A stretch of DNA of 64,000 nucleotides from CAZRSW01 sp964602845 (lineage in GTDB: Bacteria > Chloroflexota > Dehalococcoidia > Lucifugimonadales > UBA826): contig CAZRSW010000004.1 in assembly GCA_964602845.1 (NCBI GenBank), forward strand, positions 1 through 64,000. The letters are read 5' to 3'. The notes beneath the pieces are model-generated. The model saw only the letters and a list, made by a program, of their open reading frames with translations, had not been told where the DNA came from and searched no databases. Position 1 is the stretch's first letter, and each line of letters begins with the position of its first letter. Shown here in pieces: positions 9,684 to 18,046 of the stretch. The position numbers and the translations under genes are program-made.

Positions 9684-10538
9684 ATGAAAATAGGAGCTCA
9701 CATTTCAGTTGCTGGTGGTATAGAAAAAGCGATTGATCGAGCTGAATCCATTGGTGCTGAGACAATTCAAGTTTTCGTGTCGTCGCCACGAGCGTGGAAA
9801 TTCCGGTTTCCTAAAGAGGATGACATCAACAAATTCCGAGAGAAATCGATTGAGACCGGCATAGGCCCCTGCTACATACATGGAAGCTACCTCGTAAACA
9901 TAGGGGGGGCACCTGAACTTATTGAAAAATCCGTCAAATCCCTATCGGATAACATGCTTACAGCAAACAATATCGGTGCAATGGGAGTCATATTTCATGG
10001 GGGGAGCCACAAAGGAAAAGGTTTTAGTGCAGTACTTAAACAAGCCGCAACTTGTCTGGTCAGAGTGCTAGACTCTTCTCCGGACAGTACATTCCTAATA
10101 ATTGAGAATAGCGCCGGAATGGGATCGCATATAGGGTCTTCTTTCGAAGAGTTAGGAGAACTCCTGAAAAGTGTGGATCACCCCAATCTGAAAGTCTGCT
10201 TGGATACGGAACACTGCTTTGCCGCCGGGTACAACATAGCTTCCAAAAGTGATCTTGATAGCATCATAGACAACTTTGACAATGAGATTGGGTTGGATAA
10301 ACTAGTCGCGATACACGCGAACGATTCTAAAGTAGAACTCGGATCCGGTGTCGATAGACACGAAAATATAGGTGCTGGATTCATCGGAACAGCTGGGTTT
10401 GAAAACATCCTATCCCATCCAGCTCTCCAAAATATACCATTTATCTTAGAAGTACCAGGGTTTGCAAACAACGGACCTGATAAGGAAAACCTGGAAATAT
10501 TAAAAGGCATAAGAACAAAATTAGGATTAGGGGTCTAA
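9684..10538 (+). CDS. nfo: Endonuclease IV (AP endonuclease)
   Basis: This zinc-dependent base-excision repair enzyme cleaves DNA 5' of abasic sites and trims damaged 3' ends. The 284-residue TIM-barrel shows the family blocks in order: MKIGAHISVAGG, HGSYLVNIG, IIENSAGMGSHIGSSFEELG, VCLDTEHCFAAGY and AIHANDSKVELGSGVDRHENIGAGFIG. They hold the His, Glu and Asp ligands of the tri-zinc site. The full family length is present. A GAAGGA binding site precedes the ATG. The following gene, an MbfA-like iron transporter, starts three bases after the stop, so oxidative DNA repair and iron handling are probably translated from one message. Confidence 0.96.
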   Translation: MKIGAHISVAGGIEKAIDRAESIGAETIQVFVSSPRAWKFRFPKEDDINKFREKSIETGIGPCYIHGSYLVNIGGAPELIEKSVKSLSDNMLTANNIGAMGVIFHGGSHKGKGFSAVLKQAATCLVRVLDSSPDSTFLIIENSAGMGSHIGSSFEELGELLKSVDHPNLKVCLDTEHCFAAGYNIASKSDLDSIIDNFDNEIGLDKLVAIHANDSKVELGSGVDRHENIGAGFIGTAGFENILSHPALQNIPFILEVPGFANNGPDKENLEILKGIRTKLGLGV

Positions 10539-10541
10539 GAA

Positions 10542-11663
10542 TTGTCCACAATGGAACCTTCAGATCGGCTACGATACCAAACCTACCTAAAGTCAGAGCT
10601 CGAAGCAGCTGGTATGTATAAGATTCTACTGGATTCAGATCCCGACTTAGCGCGCCGCGACATTTTCAAACGGCTGTTTGAATCAGAAATGAAGCATGCC
10701 AACAGATGGGCCAAAAAACTGGGCCTCGACAGTGATGATGTTAGGCCAACAAAGAACACCCTCAAACTTTTATATATCAGATTCATATGCAAATTCTTCG
10801 GACCATACAAAATTATCCCATGGATAGCTAGACTAGAAGCAAGGGAAGTGGGCTTGTACAGTAATGACATTGAGGGAAAAGATCTAGTACCAGAGGAGCG
10901 AGAACACGCCAGGATATTAGCAACTATGGCACATGGTTCCGATGAGGTGGATTTCATAAGGAAAGAACCGGGTCATATTTTCGTTAGAGGAGGCGGGCTG
11001 AGAGCTGGGGTATTAGGACTGAATGATGGATTAGTCTCAAATTTCTGCCTAGTGATGGGGGCTGCGGCAGGAGCCACTACTCTAGGCAAACCAGAACTAG
11101 TAATACTAACAGGAGTAGCAGGGTTAGTTGCGGGTGCCTTCTCAATGGGAACGGGTGAATATATTTCAATGAGGTCACAAAGAGAAATATATGAACGCCA
11201 AATAGAGGTAGAACAAGCAGAGCTTGAACAGTGGCCTGAAGAAGAGGAGGAGGAGCTAGCGCTTATATATATGGCCAAGGGCATCCCTGAGAAAGAAGCT
11301 CGTGAAATAGCAGCCCAGATCATCAAGAATCCAACCGTAGCCCTTGACACGATGGCTAAAGAAGAACTTGGTCTAGATCCAAGCTCACTAGGATCACCCT
11401 GGAACGCCGCCATGAGCAGTTTCATTGCATTTTCAGTTGGGGCGATGGTGCCGATAATACCCTACATTTTCGGTGCAGGTACTAGGGCCTTTGTATTTAG
11501 CGCAATCTTCAGCATAGCAGCCTTACTAATTGTGGGAAGCATATTGTCATCACTGAGCGCAAAAAATATTCTTTGGGGTGGACTGAGAATGCTCATAGCT
11601 GGGACAATAGCGGCCTCTATAACATACGGTGTAGGATACGGGATTGGGTTAGCAATCTCCTAG
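10542..11663 (+). CDS. MbfA-like membrane protein: ferritin/rubrerythrin-like domain fused to VIT1/CCC1 iron transporter
   Basis: The protein has 373 residues in two parts. Residues about 10-125 form a four-helix di-iron domain with Glu at 19/21, ExxH at 49-52, a further Glu in LEAREVG and a second ExxH in EEREHA. From about residue 145 there is a VIT1/CCC1 transporter: GGLRAGVLGLNDGLVSNF, then GAFSMGTGEYISMRSQ, an acidic linker EEEEE and two or three C-terminal helices. This is the layout of MbfA, which exports iron and protects against peroxide. Export here is inferred by family. The start is TTG 10542, three bases after the nfo stop; ATG 10551 is also possible. Manganese transport is a reasonable alternative. 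Confidence 0.86.
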   Translation: MSTMEPSDRLRYQTYLKSELEAAGMYKILLDSDPDLARRDIFKRLFESEMKHANRWAKKLGLDSDDVRPTKNTLKLLYIRFICKFFGPYKIIPWIARLEAREVGLYSNDIEGKDLVPEEREHARILATMAHGSDEVDFIRKEPGHIFVRGGGLRAGVLGLNDGLVSNFCLVMGAAAGATTLGKPELVILTGVAGLVAGAFSMGTGEYISMRSQREIYERQIEVEQAELEQWPEEEEEELALIYMAKGIPEKEAREIAAQIIKNPTVALDTMAKEELGLDPSSLGSPWNAAMSSFIAFSVGAMVPIIPYIFGAGTRAFVFSAIFSIAALLIVGSILSSLSAKNILWGGLRMLIAGTIAASITYGVGYGIGLAIS

Positions 11664-11760
11664 AACAGTACAATCGAGGTAGAACCTTACCAATTTAACG
11701 TGCACAACTACCCAGCCTGCAACCCACTAAAGAATGAAATACCTTTGAGATAAAAACTTA

Positions 11761-11766
11761 TATAAT
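11761..11766 (+). promoter_or_regulatory. Candidate -10 box (TATAAT) for the P1 peptidase gene
   Basis: This is a perfect TATAAT. Transcription starting about seven bases downstream would place the first base near 11773, immediately at the AGGAGAG ribosome binding site (11773-11779). No -35 match lies at the usual distance; TTGAGA at 11745-11750 is too close (10-base spacer). The assignment is inference. Confidence 0.4.
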
Positions 11767-11783
11767 GTGTTGAGGAGAGCGCA

Positions 11784-12866
11784 ATCACTTCAAAACAAGC
11801 CCAAGAGAGACCCCGATCAACTGACTTAGGTCTTAGTATTGGTTTACTTCCGCGCGGGACTAATAATGCGATCACTGACGTAGAAGGTGTCAAGGTAGGA
11901 CATCTGAGTATCCAAAGCGGTGAGGGTTCCACTGACGCTAGTTCCAGATCAATCAGAACTGGAATAACTGTCGTCCTGCCTCATGAACACAATATTTACA
12001 GGAATAATGTTTCCGCATCAGCTCATGTCTTGAATGGTTTCGGCAAATCAGTAGGACTATTTCAGGTCATGGAATTAGGAAGAGTCGAAAGCCCTATAGT
12101 TCTCACTAGTACTTTGAACACATGGAAAATAGCAGACAGCCTAATTGATTATCTCAGCAAGCACAACCCAGGAATACAATCATTCAATCCTTTGGTCTTG
12201 GAATGCAATGACCGCTATTTAAATGATGCAATTGGACGGCACGTTCAGAAAGAACATCTTTTCAAGGTCATAGAAAAGGCCAACTATCCTAATACTGATG
12301 AAGGAAATGTGGGGGCCGGCTCAGGCCTAACAGCCTTTGGATGGAAAGGGGGAATTGGTACTTCTTCAAGGTTATGTGAATCTTTGCAAGGCCTCTATGA
12401 AGTTGGTGTCTTAGTCCTATGTAATACGGGGGATCCTCGTGACTTACGGATTGATGGGATAAATGTTGGAAAACATCTTACACCCCCCGGGGTACTCGAC
12501 GAAGCAGGAGGCTCCATAGTATTTGTTATTGCAACAAATGCTCCTGTCACTGCTCGACAACTCCAAAGAATGGCCAAAAGGGCTCCCCTTGGGCTTGCAC
12601 GAGTGGGGGGTATAGTAAGTCATGGAAGCGGTACTTCAGCGATTGCATTCTCAAATTCTGTAGAGAGACCTCAAATTGATGACGCACACCTTACTGTCCT
12701 CTTTAGGGGTGTCGTAGAGGCTTCAGAAGAAGCCATAGTAAACTCAATTCTCAGGAGTAAAACCACCATTGGAAGAGATGGGAACACCCGACATGCTATC
12801 CCTATTGAAAAATTGCAAAATATACTTCGGGTTCACGAAAATATTTCCGTCGACATGGAAAATTAG
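11784..12866 (+). CDS. P1 family (DmpA/S58) peptidase, apparently with a non-standard ATC start
   Basis: This is an N-terminal-nucleophile aminopeptidase of the DmpA/BapA family. The precursor cuts itself before a Ser that then becomes the nucleophile. The cleavage site is seen in SHGSGTSAIAFS (Gly281|Ser282), and GNVGAGSGLTAFGWKGGIG is the other hallmark. Reading the frame upstream recovers the conserved N-terminus (TDLGLSIGLLPRGTNNAITDVEGVKVGH), which a start at TTG 12030 would lose. Between the stop at 11763 and 12030 there is no ATG, GTG or TTG in frame. The only well-placed candidate is ATC 11784, four bases after AGGAGAG, giving 360 residues. A local sequencing error that hides a normal start is the alternative. 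The substrate is unknown. Confidence 0.8.
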   Translation: MTSKQAQERPRSTDLGLSIGLLPRGTNNAITDVEGVKVGHLSIQSGEGSTDASSRSIRTGITVVLPHEHNIYRNNVSASAHVLNGFGKSVGLFQVMELGRVESPIVLTSTLNTWKIADSLIDYLSKHNPGIQSFNPLVLECNDRYLNDAIGRHVQKEHLFKVIEKANYPNTDEGNVGAGSGLTAFGWKGGIGTSSRLCESLQGLYEVGVLVLCNTGDPRDLRIDGINVGKHLTPPGVLDEAGGSIVFVIATNAPVTARQLQRMAKRAPLGLARVGGIVSHGSGTSAIAFSNSVERPQIDDAHLTVLFRGVVEASEEAIVNSILRSKTTIGRDGNTRHAIPIEKLQNILRVHENISVDMEN

Positions 12867-12886
12867 TCACACAAAAGGATTTCCTT

Positions 12887-13651
12887 ATGGAATTAAACCA
12901 GAGAATTTGCATCATCACTGGTGGAGGAAGTGGAATAGGCAAAGCTACCGCTATTGCGCTGGCATCTGAAGGTGCGATTGTGCATCTAGTCGGTAGGACT
13001 TTATCAAAGTTAGAAAGCGTTAAACAAATTATAGAAAGAACCGCTGGAAAGAGCTTCACTCACGGTGTAGATATCTCGGACGAGGCCGGCATAAACAGAA
13101 TTGTAGCCTCCATCACCGACACTTACGGGAAAATAGACTTGTTAATTAATAACGCTGGGCACAGTTCCCAGCACAGACGGCTACTTACAACCACTCATAA
13201 GGAAGTTCAAGCCGTAATCGATTCCAATCTCATAGGAACTATAAATTGTACCAAGGCCGTTGTACCACACATGGTCAATATGAAGGAAGGTACCATCATT
13301 AATGTATCATCCATTGCCGGTGTAGCACCTAGTCCCTTAGGCGGGATGATATATAGTGCGATAAAGGCGGCCATAATTAATTTTACCGGGTTCCTTAATA
13401 AGGATCTCGAAAACACTGGGATTAGGTCCAGTGTGGTCATCCCAGGGGAAGTGGATACTCCAATCTTAGACAATCGTCCAACACCCCCATCAAGAGAAGC
13501 TAGAGACACCATGGTAACACCTGAAGATACAGCTGCCGCCATTCTAATGATCGTGAAATTGCCTCAACGTGCCAATGTTCCAGAGCTACACATCAGACCG
13601 ACATATGTGCGAGATTTGTCTGCGGAAATAGAGGGTGCGCCAAACAGCTGA
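12887..13651 (+). CDS. Short-chain dehydrogenase/reductase (SDR)
   Basis: This is a classical SDR oxidoreductase of 254 residues. The cofactor motif is TGGGSGIGKATA, NNAG follows at about residue 90, and the catalytic Ser (SSIAG) and YSAIK (Tyr-x-x-x-Lys) are in the usual order. The residue after the second strand (GRT) suggests NADP as well as NAD is possible. The substrate cannot be named. The gene starts at ATG 12887, about 20 bases after the P1 peptidase stop, with AAAAGGA upstream, so the two are probably co-transcribed. Confidence 0.87.
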   Translation: MELNQRICIITGGGSGIGKATAIALASEGAIVHLVGRTLSKLESVKQIIERTAGKSFTHGVDISDEAGINRIVASITDTYGKIDLLINNAGHSSQHRRLLTTTHKEVQAVIDSNLIGTINCTKAVVPHMVNMKEGTIINVSSIAGVAPSPLGGMIYSAIKAAIINFTGFLNKDLENTGIRSSVVIPGEVDTPILDNRPTPPSREARDTMVTPEDTAAAILMIVKLPQRANVPELHIRPTYVRDLSAEIEGAPNS

Positions 13652-13801
13652 CAGCCTAATAAAATATCCATCAGGGCCACCTTTATCGGACTGGAAACAA
13701 TATGGCATTTATGAGAGCTAAAAAATGCAACTTTAAAACTCAAAGATTTAGACTTGGGAACTCTGAGTGGGCCAGTATTGGCAAATACGGAGTATGGATA
13801 T

Positions 13802-14746
13802 ATGCCGGTTGTAGTCATGGAATATAGGACACTCGGTATATGCGGACCAAAAGTACCTACCATTTGTTTTGGAGCCTACCCGATAGGGGGAGGATTAGGC
13901 ACCGTTGATGAAAATCAGGCTATCAACACCGTACAGTCCGCTATCGAAAGTGGTATCACATTCATCGATACCGCGGAAAGTTATGGAACCAGCGAAACAA
14001 TTATAGGTAAGGCCATAACGGGAAGACGGCACGAAGTTACCCTGGCTACAAAGCTTTCAGGATCTGATCATTCTGATACACATATACAGTCAGCAATCAA
14101 CAACAGCCTGAAATACCTCAAGACAGATTACATAGATCTATATCAACTACATAGCCCACAGCCAAAATGGCCTATTGAACATACGATGGCCTCACTCATA
14201 AAACTAAAAGAACAAGGTAAAATCAGATACATTGGTGTGTCTAATTTCTCTGATCTACAGACAAAGGAAGCCATGAAACACATAGTAATTCATAGCTCCC
14301 AACCAAGATATAATATGCTATTCCCACACTTAGAAGAAAGCACCCTAGACTTCTGCAAAAAATCCGGAATTGGAGTCATTGCACACTCAGTATTGGCGAA
14401 AGGTCTTCTAGGCGGCAAGTATAGCCCGGGACATAAGTTCGCAGTGGACGATGAAAGACGTCTATTCAATTTTTTCCGTGGTCAGTTGTTCATCGACATA
14501 CACGCCGTCACAACAAAGCTAAGCGAATGGGCAAAGTCACATCAACGAGATATTGTCCAATTGGCAATAGCCTGGGTGCTAGCCAACAAAGCAGTTACTT
14601 CTGCTATTGTCGGAATGAAGACGATCGATCAAGTTAAGCATGTCACCAAAGCTGCCGATTGGAAACTCAGTCGTGGGGAATTGATAGAAATCCATAACTT
14701 GATTGGAGGCTTGCAACCAAGCTGGATAAAAGATCCAACAGTCTAA
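13802..14746 (+). CDS. Aldo/keto reductase
   Basis: This NADP-dependent TIM-barrel reductase has the catalytic tetrad visible: Asp and Tyr in IDTAESYG, Lys in ATKLSG and His in LYQLHSPQ. The cofactor-binding ending AIVGMKTIDQV is also present. I start at ATG 13802 (314 residues), nine bases after GGAG. The conserved family region starts a few residues later at MEYRTLG, so ATG 13817 is also possible, while TTG 13754 adds 16 residues of no similarity. The gene stands alone between SDR and L25. Family members reduce aldehydes or ketones of many kinds and no specific role can be given. Confidence 0.88.
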   Translation: MPVVVMEYRTLGICGPKVPTICFGAYPIGGGLGTVDENQAINTVQSAIESGITFIDTAESYGTSETIIGKAITGRRHEVTLATKLSGSDHSDTHIQSAINNSLKYLKTDYIDLYQLHSPQPKWPIEHTMASLIKLKEQGKIRYIGVSNFSDLQTKEAMKHIVIHSSQPRYNMLFPHLEESTLDFCKKSGIGVIAHSVLAKGLLGGKYSPGHKFAVDDERRLFNFFRGQLFIDIHAVTTKLSEWAKSHQRDIVQLAIAWVLANKAVTSAIVGMKTIDQVKHVTKAADWKLSRGELIEIHNLIGGLQPSWIKDPTV

Positions 14747-14877
14747 TCAATAAATATCTACCAGTAGTGCCTATGTAAAGATCTTGTGCTAAAATTTTAT
14801 CAGTCTAAAAGACTCGTTACCACAAGCTAAATTTATGATTAACAAACACAAGAAATTATTTCAGGAGATTGAAATCG

Positions 14878-15528
14878 GTGGATGATCTCAATTTAGATCT
14901 AAATAACAGAGAAATTCGAGGCAAGAAAGTGGCCAACCTCAGGAGGTCCGGTATAACTCCGGTCCACCTTTATGGGGATAAGACAAACTCATTGTCGCTG
15001 CAGTGCGACACACAGACATTGAACAAAATAATACCGGAAGCAGGAAGAAACATCCCGATTCATGTTACATTGCCAGGAGAGGACAATGCCAGCGTTTGTT
15101 TTGTGCGAGAGGTCCAACATCATCCCGTCACCGATGAAATCATACACGTAGATTTTTTGAAAGTTAACGTGTCCTCTACAGTAAGAACAGAAGTCCCAGT
15201 GACTGTGGATGGGGTATCCCCAGCGGTTCGAAACCTAGGGGGGACATTACTGCAACCACTACAAGTTGTTACGGTTGAAGCCCTCCCAATGTCCATTCCA
15301 GCTGGGTTCACATTAAGTGCGGAATTATTGGTGGACTTTGACATCAACTTGTACGTTAAAGATATTGAGGTACCCTCTGGTGTAACCATGATAAGTGATC
15401 CAGAAGAAATGGTAGCCACTGCAGTTCCTCCGAGAGTCGAGTCGGAGCATGAGGCTGAGGGCGTTGATCAAGGACTGCTAGCCGAAGAGACAGGGGAAGA
15501 AACGGAACTGGAAGATCAGGAAGAATAG
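14878..15528 (+). CDS. rplY: 50S ribosomal protein L25/general stress protein Ctc
   Basis: This 5S rRNA-binding protein is of the long Ctc (TL5) type. An N-terminal L25 domain (NREIRGKKVANLRRSGITPVHLYG, then VREVQHHPVTDEIIHVDFLKV) is followed by a second beta domain and a very acidic tail from about residue 190 (EAEGVDQ...ETELEDQEE). I prefer GTG 14878 (216 residues), ten bases after AGGAG. The TTG at 14869 sits one base from that site, which is too close. The gene lies alone, 53 bases before the SRAP gene. Confidence 0.92.
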   Translation: MDDLNLDLNNREIRGKKVANLRRSGITPVHLYGDKTNSLSLQCDTQTLNKIIPEAGRNIPIHVTLPGEDNASVCFVREVQHHPVTDEIIHVDFLKVNVSSTVRTEVPVTVDGVSPAVRNLGGTLLQPLQVVTVEALPMSIPAGFTLSAELLVDFDINLYVKDIEVPSGVTMISDPEEMVATAVPPRVESEHEAEGVDQGLLAEETGEETELEDQEE

Positions 15529-15581
15529 TTACTAGGTGAGTATTTTCCCATGTTTGGCAGAGTACCTGAGGTATATCGATA

Positions 15582-16259
15582 ATGTGCGGACGGTACACGC
15601 TTTTCACGGATCTGAAGAAACTGTCAGACAGATTTAATTTCTGCTCTAATACGATAAATTACCAAAAAAACTACAACGTGTTCCCAACACAGGCAGTGCT
15701 AGCAATAATCACTATGGGCGGTGAGCGTAAGGCTAAGTATATCCAGTGGGGGCTAATACCCTCCTGGGAAAATGGCTTGACAACCCACTCGGGTCTTATC
15801 AACGCACGATCAGAAACGATGCACACCAAGGTTAGTTTCAAGCACGCCCTAGCGAGTATGAGATGCCTAATATTGGCGGATGGATACTATGAGTGGAGTC
15901 AAAATGGGAAATCAAAGATACCTATGCGAATTCAATTAAGAAACGGAGACCCATTTGCATTCGCTGGCCTATGGGACAAATGGAACAAACCAGACGGTGG
16001 GAAAGTCTACACTTGTGCGGTACTAACGAAGCCTTCTAGTAACTGTCTTAAAACAATACACCACAGGATGCCAGTAATTCTTGCAAAAGAGGATGAGCAA
16101 GCATGGCTTCACAATGACAATAAAGATATCGCCTCCTATCAACAGCTGATAGCACGATCCGAGGACACAAACTTCAGGTTTTGGGAGGTGTCAACTCTGG
16201 TAAATTCACCAAGAAACAATCACCCCGAATGTGTCTCTCCTTTATATAGGCTAACATAG
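15582..16259 (+). CDS. SRAP domain protein (YedK/HMCES-like abasic-site shield)
   Basis: The protein forms a covalent thiazolidine crosslink through its N-terminal Cys to abasic sites in single-stranded DNA, shielding them during replication. The sequence starts MCGRYT, so Met removal exposes Cys2. The other active residues are present: Asn74 and Arg76 in NARSET, Glu104 in GYYEW and His160 in HHRMP. These sit almost exactly where E. coli YedK has them. The length of 225 residues is full. A GAGGT binding site is seen nine bases before ATG. With nfo, alkA and mfd also in the window, abasic-site handling is well represented. Confidence 0.93.
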   Translation: MCGRYTLFTDLKKLSDRFNFCSNTINYQKNYNVFPTQAVLAIITMGGERKAKYIQWGLIPSWENGLTTHSGLINARSETMHTKVSFKHALASMRCLILADGYYEWSQNGKSKIPMRIQLRNGDPFAFAGLWDKWNKPDGGKVYTCAVLTKPSSNCLKTIHHRMPVILAKEDEQAWLHNDNKDIASYQQLIARSEDTNFRFWEVSTLVNSPRNNHPECVSPLYRLT

Positions 16260-16271
16260 GAGAACGCTATC

Positions 16272-16285
16272 ATTGTCACGACAAT
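16272..16285. repeat. Short perfect palindrome (6-bp arms) upstream of the 117-residue orphan gene
   Basis: ATTGTC-AC-GACAAT is a 14-base inverted repeat between the SRAP stop and the start of the orphan gene at 16319. No T-run follows, so it is not a terminator. It could be an operator or chance. Confidence 0.35.
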
Positions 16286-16318
16286 CCCAATATTCATATT
16301 TAAGGTAAAAGGATATAA

Positions 16319-16672
16319 ATGATGTCTTCTGTATATTATTCAGGCAAGATCACCGTTCCCGGAGTCGATCAAGAATGTCAGATGACAACAAAGATTGACG
16401 AGAAGAACCACTCGGTGTCCCTTCAATTCGAGGAACCCATCGGTGGTAAGACGGTCTGGCACGGAATCAACATCAGTTCTTTTAAGCGTACCAAGTATCA
16501 TGAAATTTCTTTCCAAACTATCGACCTGCCATTAGAATCGATAGAGCTTGTTTGGAAGTTTAATGCTTCATTTCTAGATGACAGCCTGGCAGCGGTCATT
16601 GTGCCAAAAGCCAACAAATTACGTGTGTCAGGCGAGAAAGGATTCATTCTCAACAAATCCACCTTACGGTAG
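16319..16672 (+). CDS. Hypothetical protein, 117 residues
   Basis: I do not recognise this family. The protein is small and soluble, with no signal peptide or membrane segment. Alternating hydrophobic/polar stretches (VYYSGKITVPGV, HSVSLQFEEPIGGKTVW, HEISFQTIDLP) suggest an all-beta fold. There are two adjacent Met codons at 16319 and 16322, with AAGGTAAAAGG shortly upstream. Codon use looks like the neighbours. It stands 59 bases after the SRAP gene, on the same strand, and converges on the DUF362 gene 16 bases away. A functional link to SRAP is only positional. Confidence 0.7.
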   Translation: MMSSVYYSGKITVPGVDQECQMTTKIDEKNHSVSLQFEEPIGGKTVWHGINISSFKRTKYHEISFQTIDLPLESIELVWKFNASFLDDSLAAVIVPKANKLRVSGEKGFILNKSTLR

Positions 16673-16688
16673 TACGCATGTTATCTTT

Positions 16689-17771
16689 TCAATATTCTTG
16701 AAACAACCTTCCCCAAGGAGTCGACATTGCTTCACTGATCCTTCTTCGTCCAATGAAACGCAGCCAATATTGATTGTGGTACAAGTTGGATGCCACATAT
16801 GCCCAGGGTGATATAGGCGACCTTAAAAGCACATTCTCCAATGGTTTTAATGGTCCCCAGTAGATCATTTTTTGTCCGATGCTGGCGAGGGTATTCTTCC
16901 CCCGCTCAAATCCCCAGTCTATTTCTGATATTTCCTCTCCTATAATATCTATTTTATCGATATCCGCACACCCTAATCCTACTTCGTGAGATATCCTGAT
17001 AAAATCTATTTCCATAGGGTTAAAACCCATCATAGTTGCTACAACCGCGTCTACTGCCACCTGATCAGCACCCGCTATTATCATGTTTTTCTGATGCCAC
17101 TTCATAGCTCTAGGACCAGGGCCCGATCCAACGAAAGTTCCGTCACTAACGGCAAATATAGCAGGATGAATTTGTTTCTGAATCCTAAGAAGATCTACTA
17201 ATGTTTCGTGTATAACAGAGTGTGTCCAATGCCTTTCAAAATTTAGCAACCCCCCAAAAGCATTCTTCATGGCCCCAGTAACTGTGGTGAACACATGGGT
17301 TTTCATGGTAGGCAAATGAATAATATTCTTGCCCTCCATAATTTGAGGAATATATATACCATCCTCGTACACTTTATCTAATACGAGCAACTCTTCATTG
17401 GGGTTGAAACGTACCCAATTCTCTTCTTCTAAATGCACCCCTGTTAAATTATGTTTTTTTTGCACAACACTATGTTTGTTATTTACCTCACCTTCTCTGG
17501 AGTCAACTACAACAGTACCATTATGAAGAGGTATCAAATCTTTATGACCGTCATTTTTCAACGTTTGTATAACACCATCAAGCTGCCAAGGTGATGTAGA
17601 ACAAGCAGGATAATAATGTTGCCAAGAGGTGTTGATCTTTAAAAGTGTCGGAATATTCACTGACAAGTATTTCTGATAGTCAGCAAGCTTCATTGCATGA
17701 GCAATACCGTCAAAGACAGTATCTGGGGAAACCTTAACAACCGATACCTTTGGCCTAATTGCCTCAGTCAT
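16689..17771 (-). CDS. DUF362 domain-containing protein
   Basis: The 360-residue protein matches the DUF362 family by the block NIIHLPTMKTHVFTTVTGAMKNAFGGLL near the middle and GSGPGPRAMKWHQKNMIIAGADQVAVDAVVA after it. Many DUF362 proteins carry ferredoxin-type clusters, but only isolated cysteines are seen here, so no iron-sulfur site is present. The function of the family is not established. It has its own transcript in a 275-base space downstream of rpoD (both on the minus strand) and converges on the orphan gene at its 3' end. Confidence 0.8.
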   Translation of the reverse strand: MTEAIRPKVSVVKVSPDTVFDGIAHAMKLADYQKYLSVNIPTLLKINTSWQHYYPACSTSPWQLDGVIQTLKNDGHKDLIPLHNGTVVVDSREGEVNNKHSVVQKKHNLTGVHLEEENWVRFNPNEELLVLDKVYEDGIYIPQIMEGKNIIHLPTMKTHVFTTVTGAMKNAFGGLLNFERHWTHSVIHETLVDLLRIQKQIHPAIFAVSDGTFVGSGPGPRAMKWHQKNMIIAGADQVAVDAVVATMMGFNPMEIDFIRISHEVGLGCADIDKIDIIGEEISEIDWGFERGKNTLASIGQKMIYWGPLKPLENVLLRSPISPWAYVASNLYHNQYWLRFIGRRRISEAMSTPWGRLFQEY

Positions 17772-18046
17772 ACTAAAATCTCATTAACAAGATCCACTGC
17801 GCCATGATGAATACGCCGAAAATTAGATATTCTCCCTCTCATTAGTCTCCTACTAAACAGCTATTTGCTGAATCACATACAGGATCAGCCATGCGAAAAA
17901 CTATCCCTTCCGAGCATAAATACTTTGATATTGATAGCTGTCGACCAACAAAAATAACCCTTCATTCAAGCTGGCAATAATTCCCTTCATGGTTTTTCAG
18001 GATCATTTTTGCAGGTATTGATTTTGGACCAACGAATCACAAAGAA

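Noticed and set aside
12030..12866. P1 peptidase start at TTG 12030
   Set aside because: It removes 82 conserved residues of the family N-terminus, which are encoded in frame just upstream.
17772..18046. Possible RNA gene in the 275-base space between rpoD and the DUF362 gene
   Set aside because: No tRNA-like arms, no conserved RNA motif and no good reading frame; I see nothing definable there.
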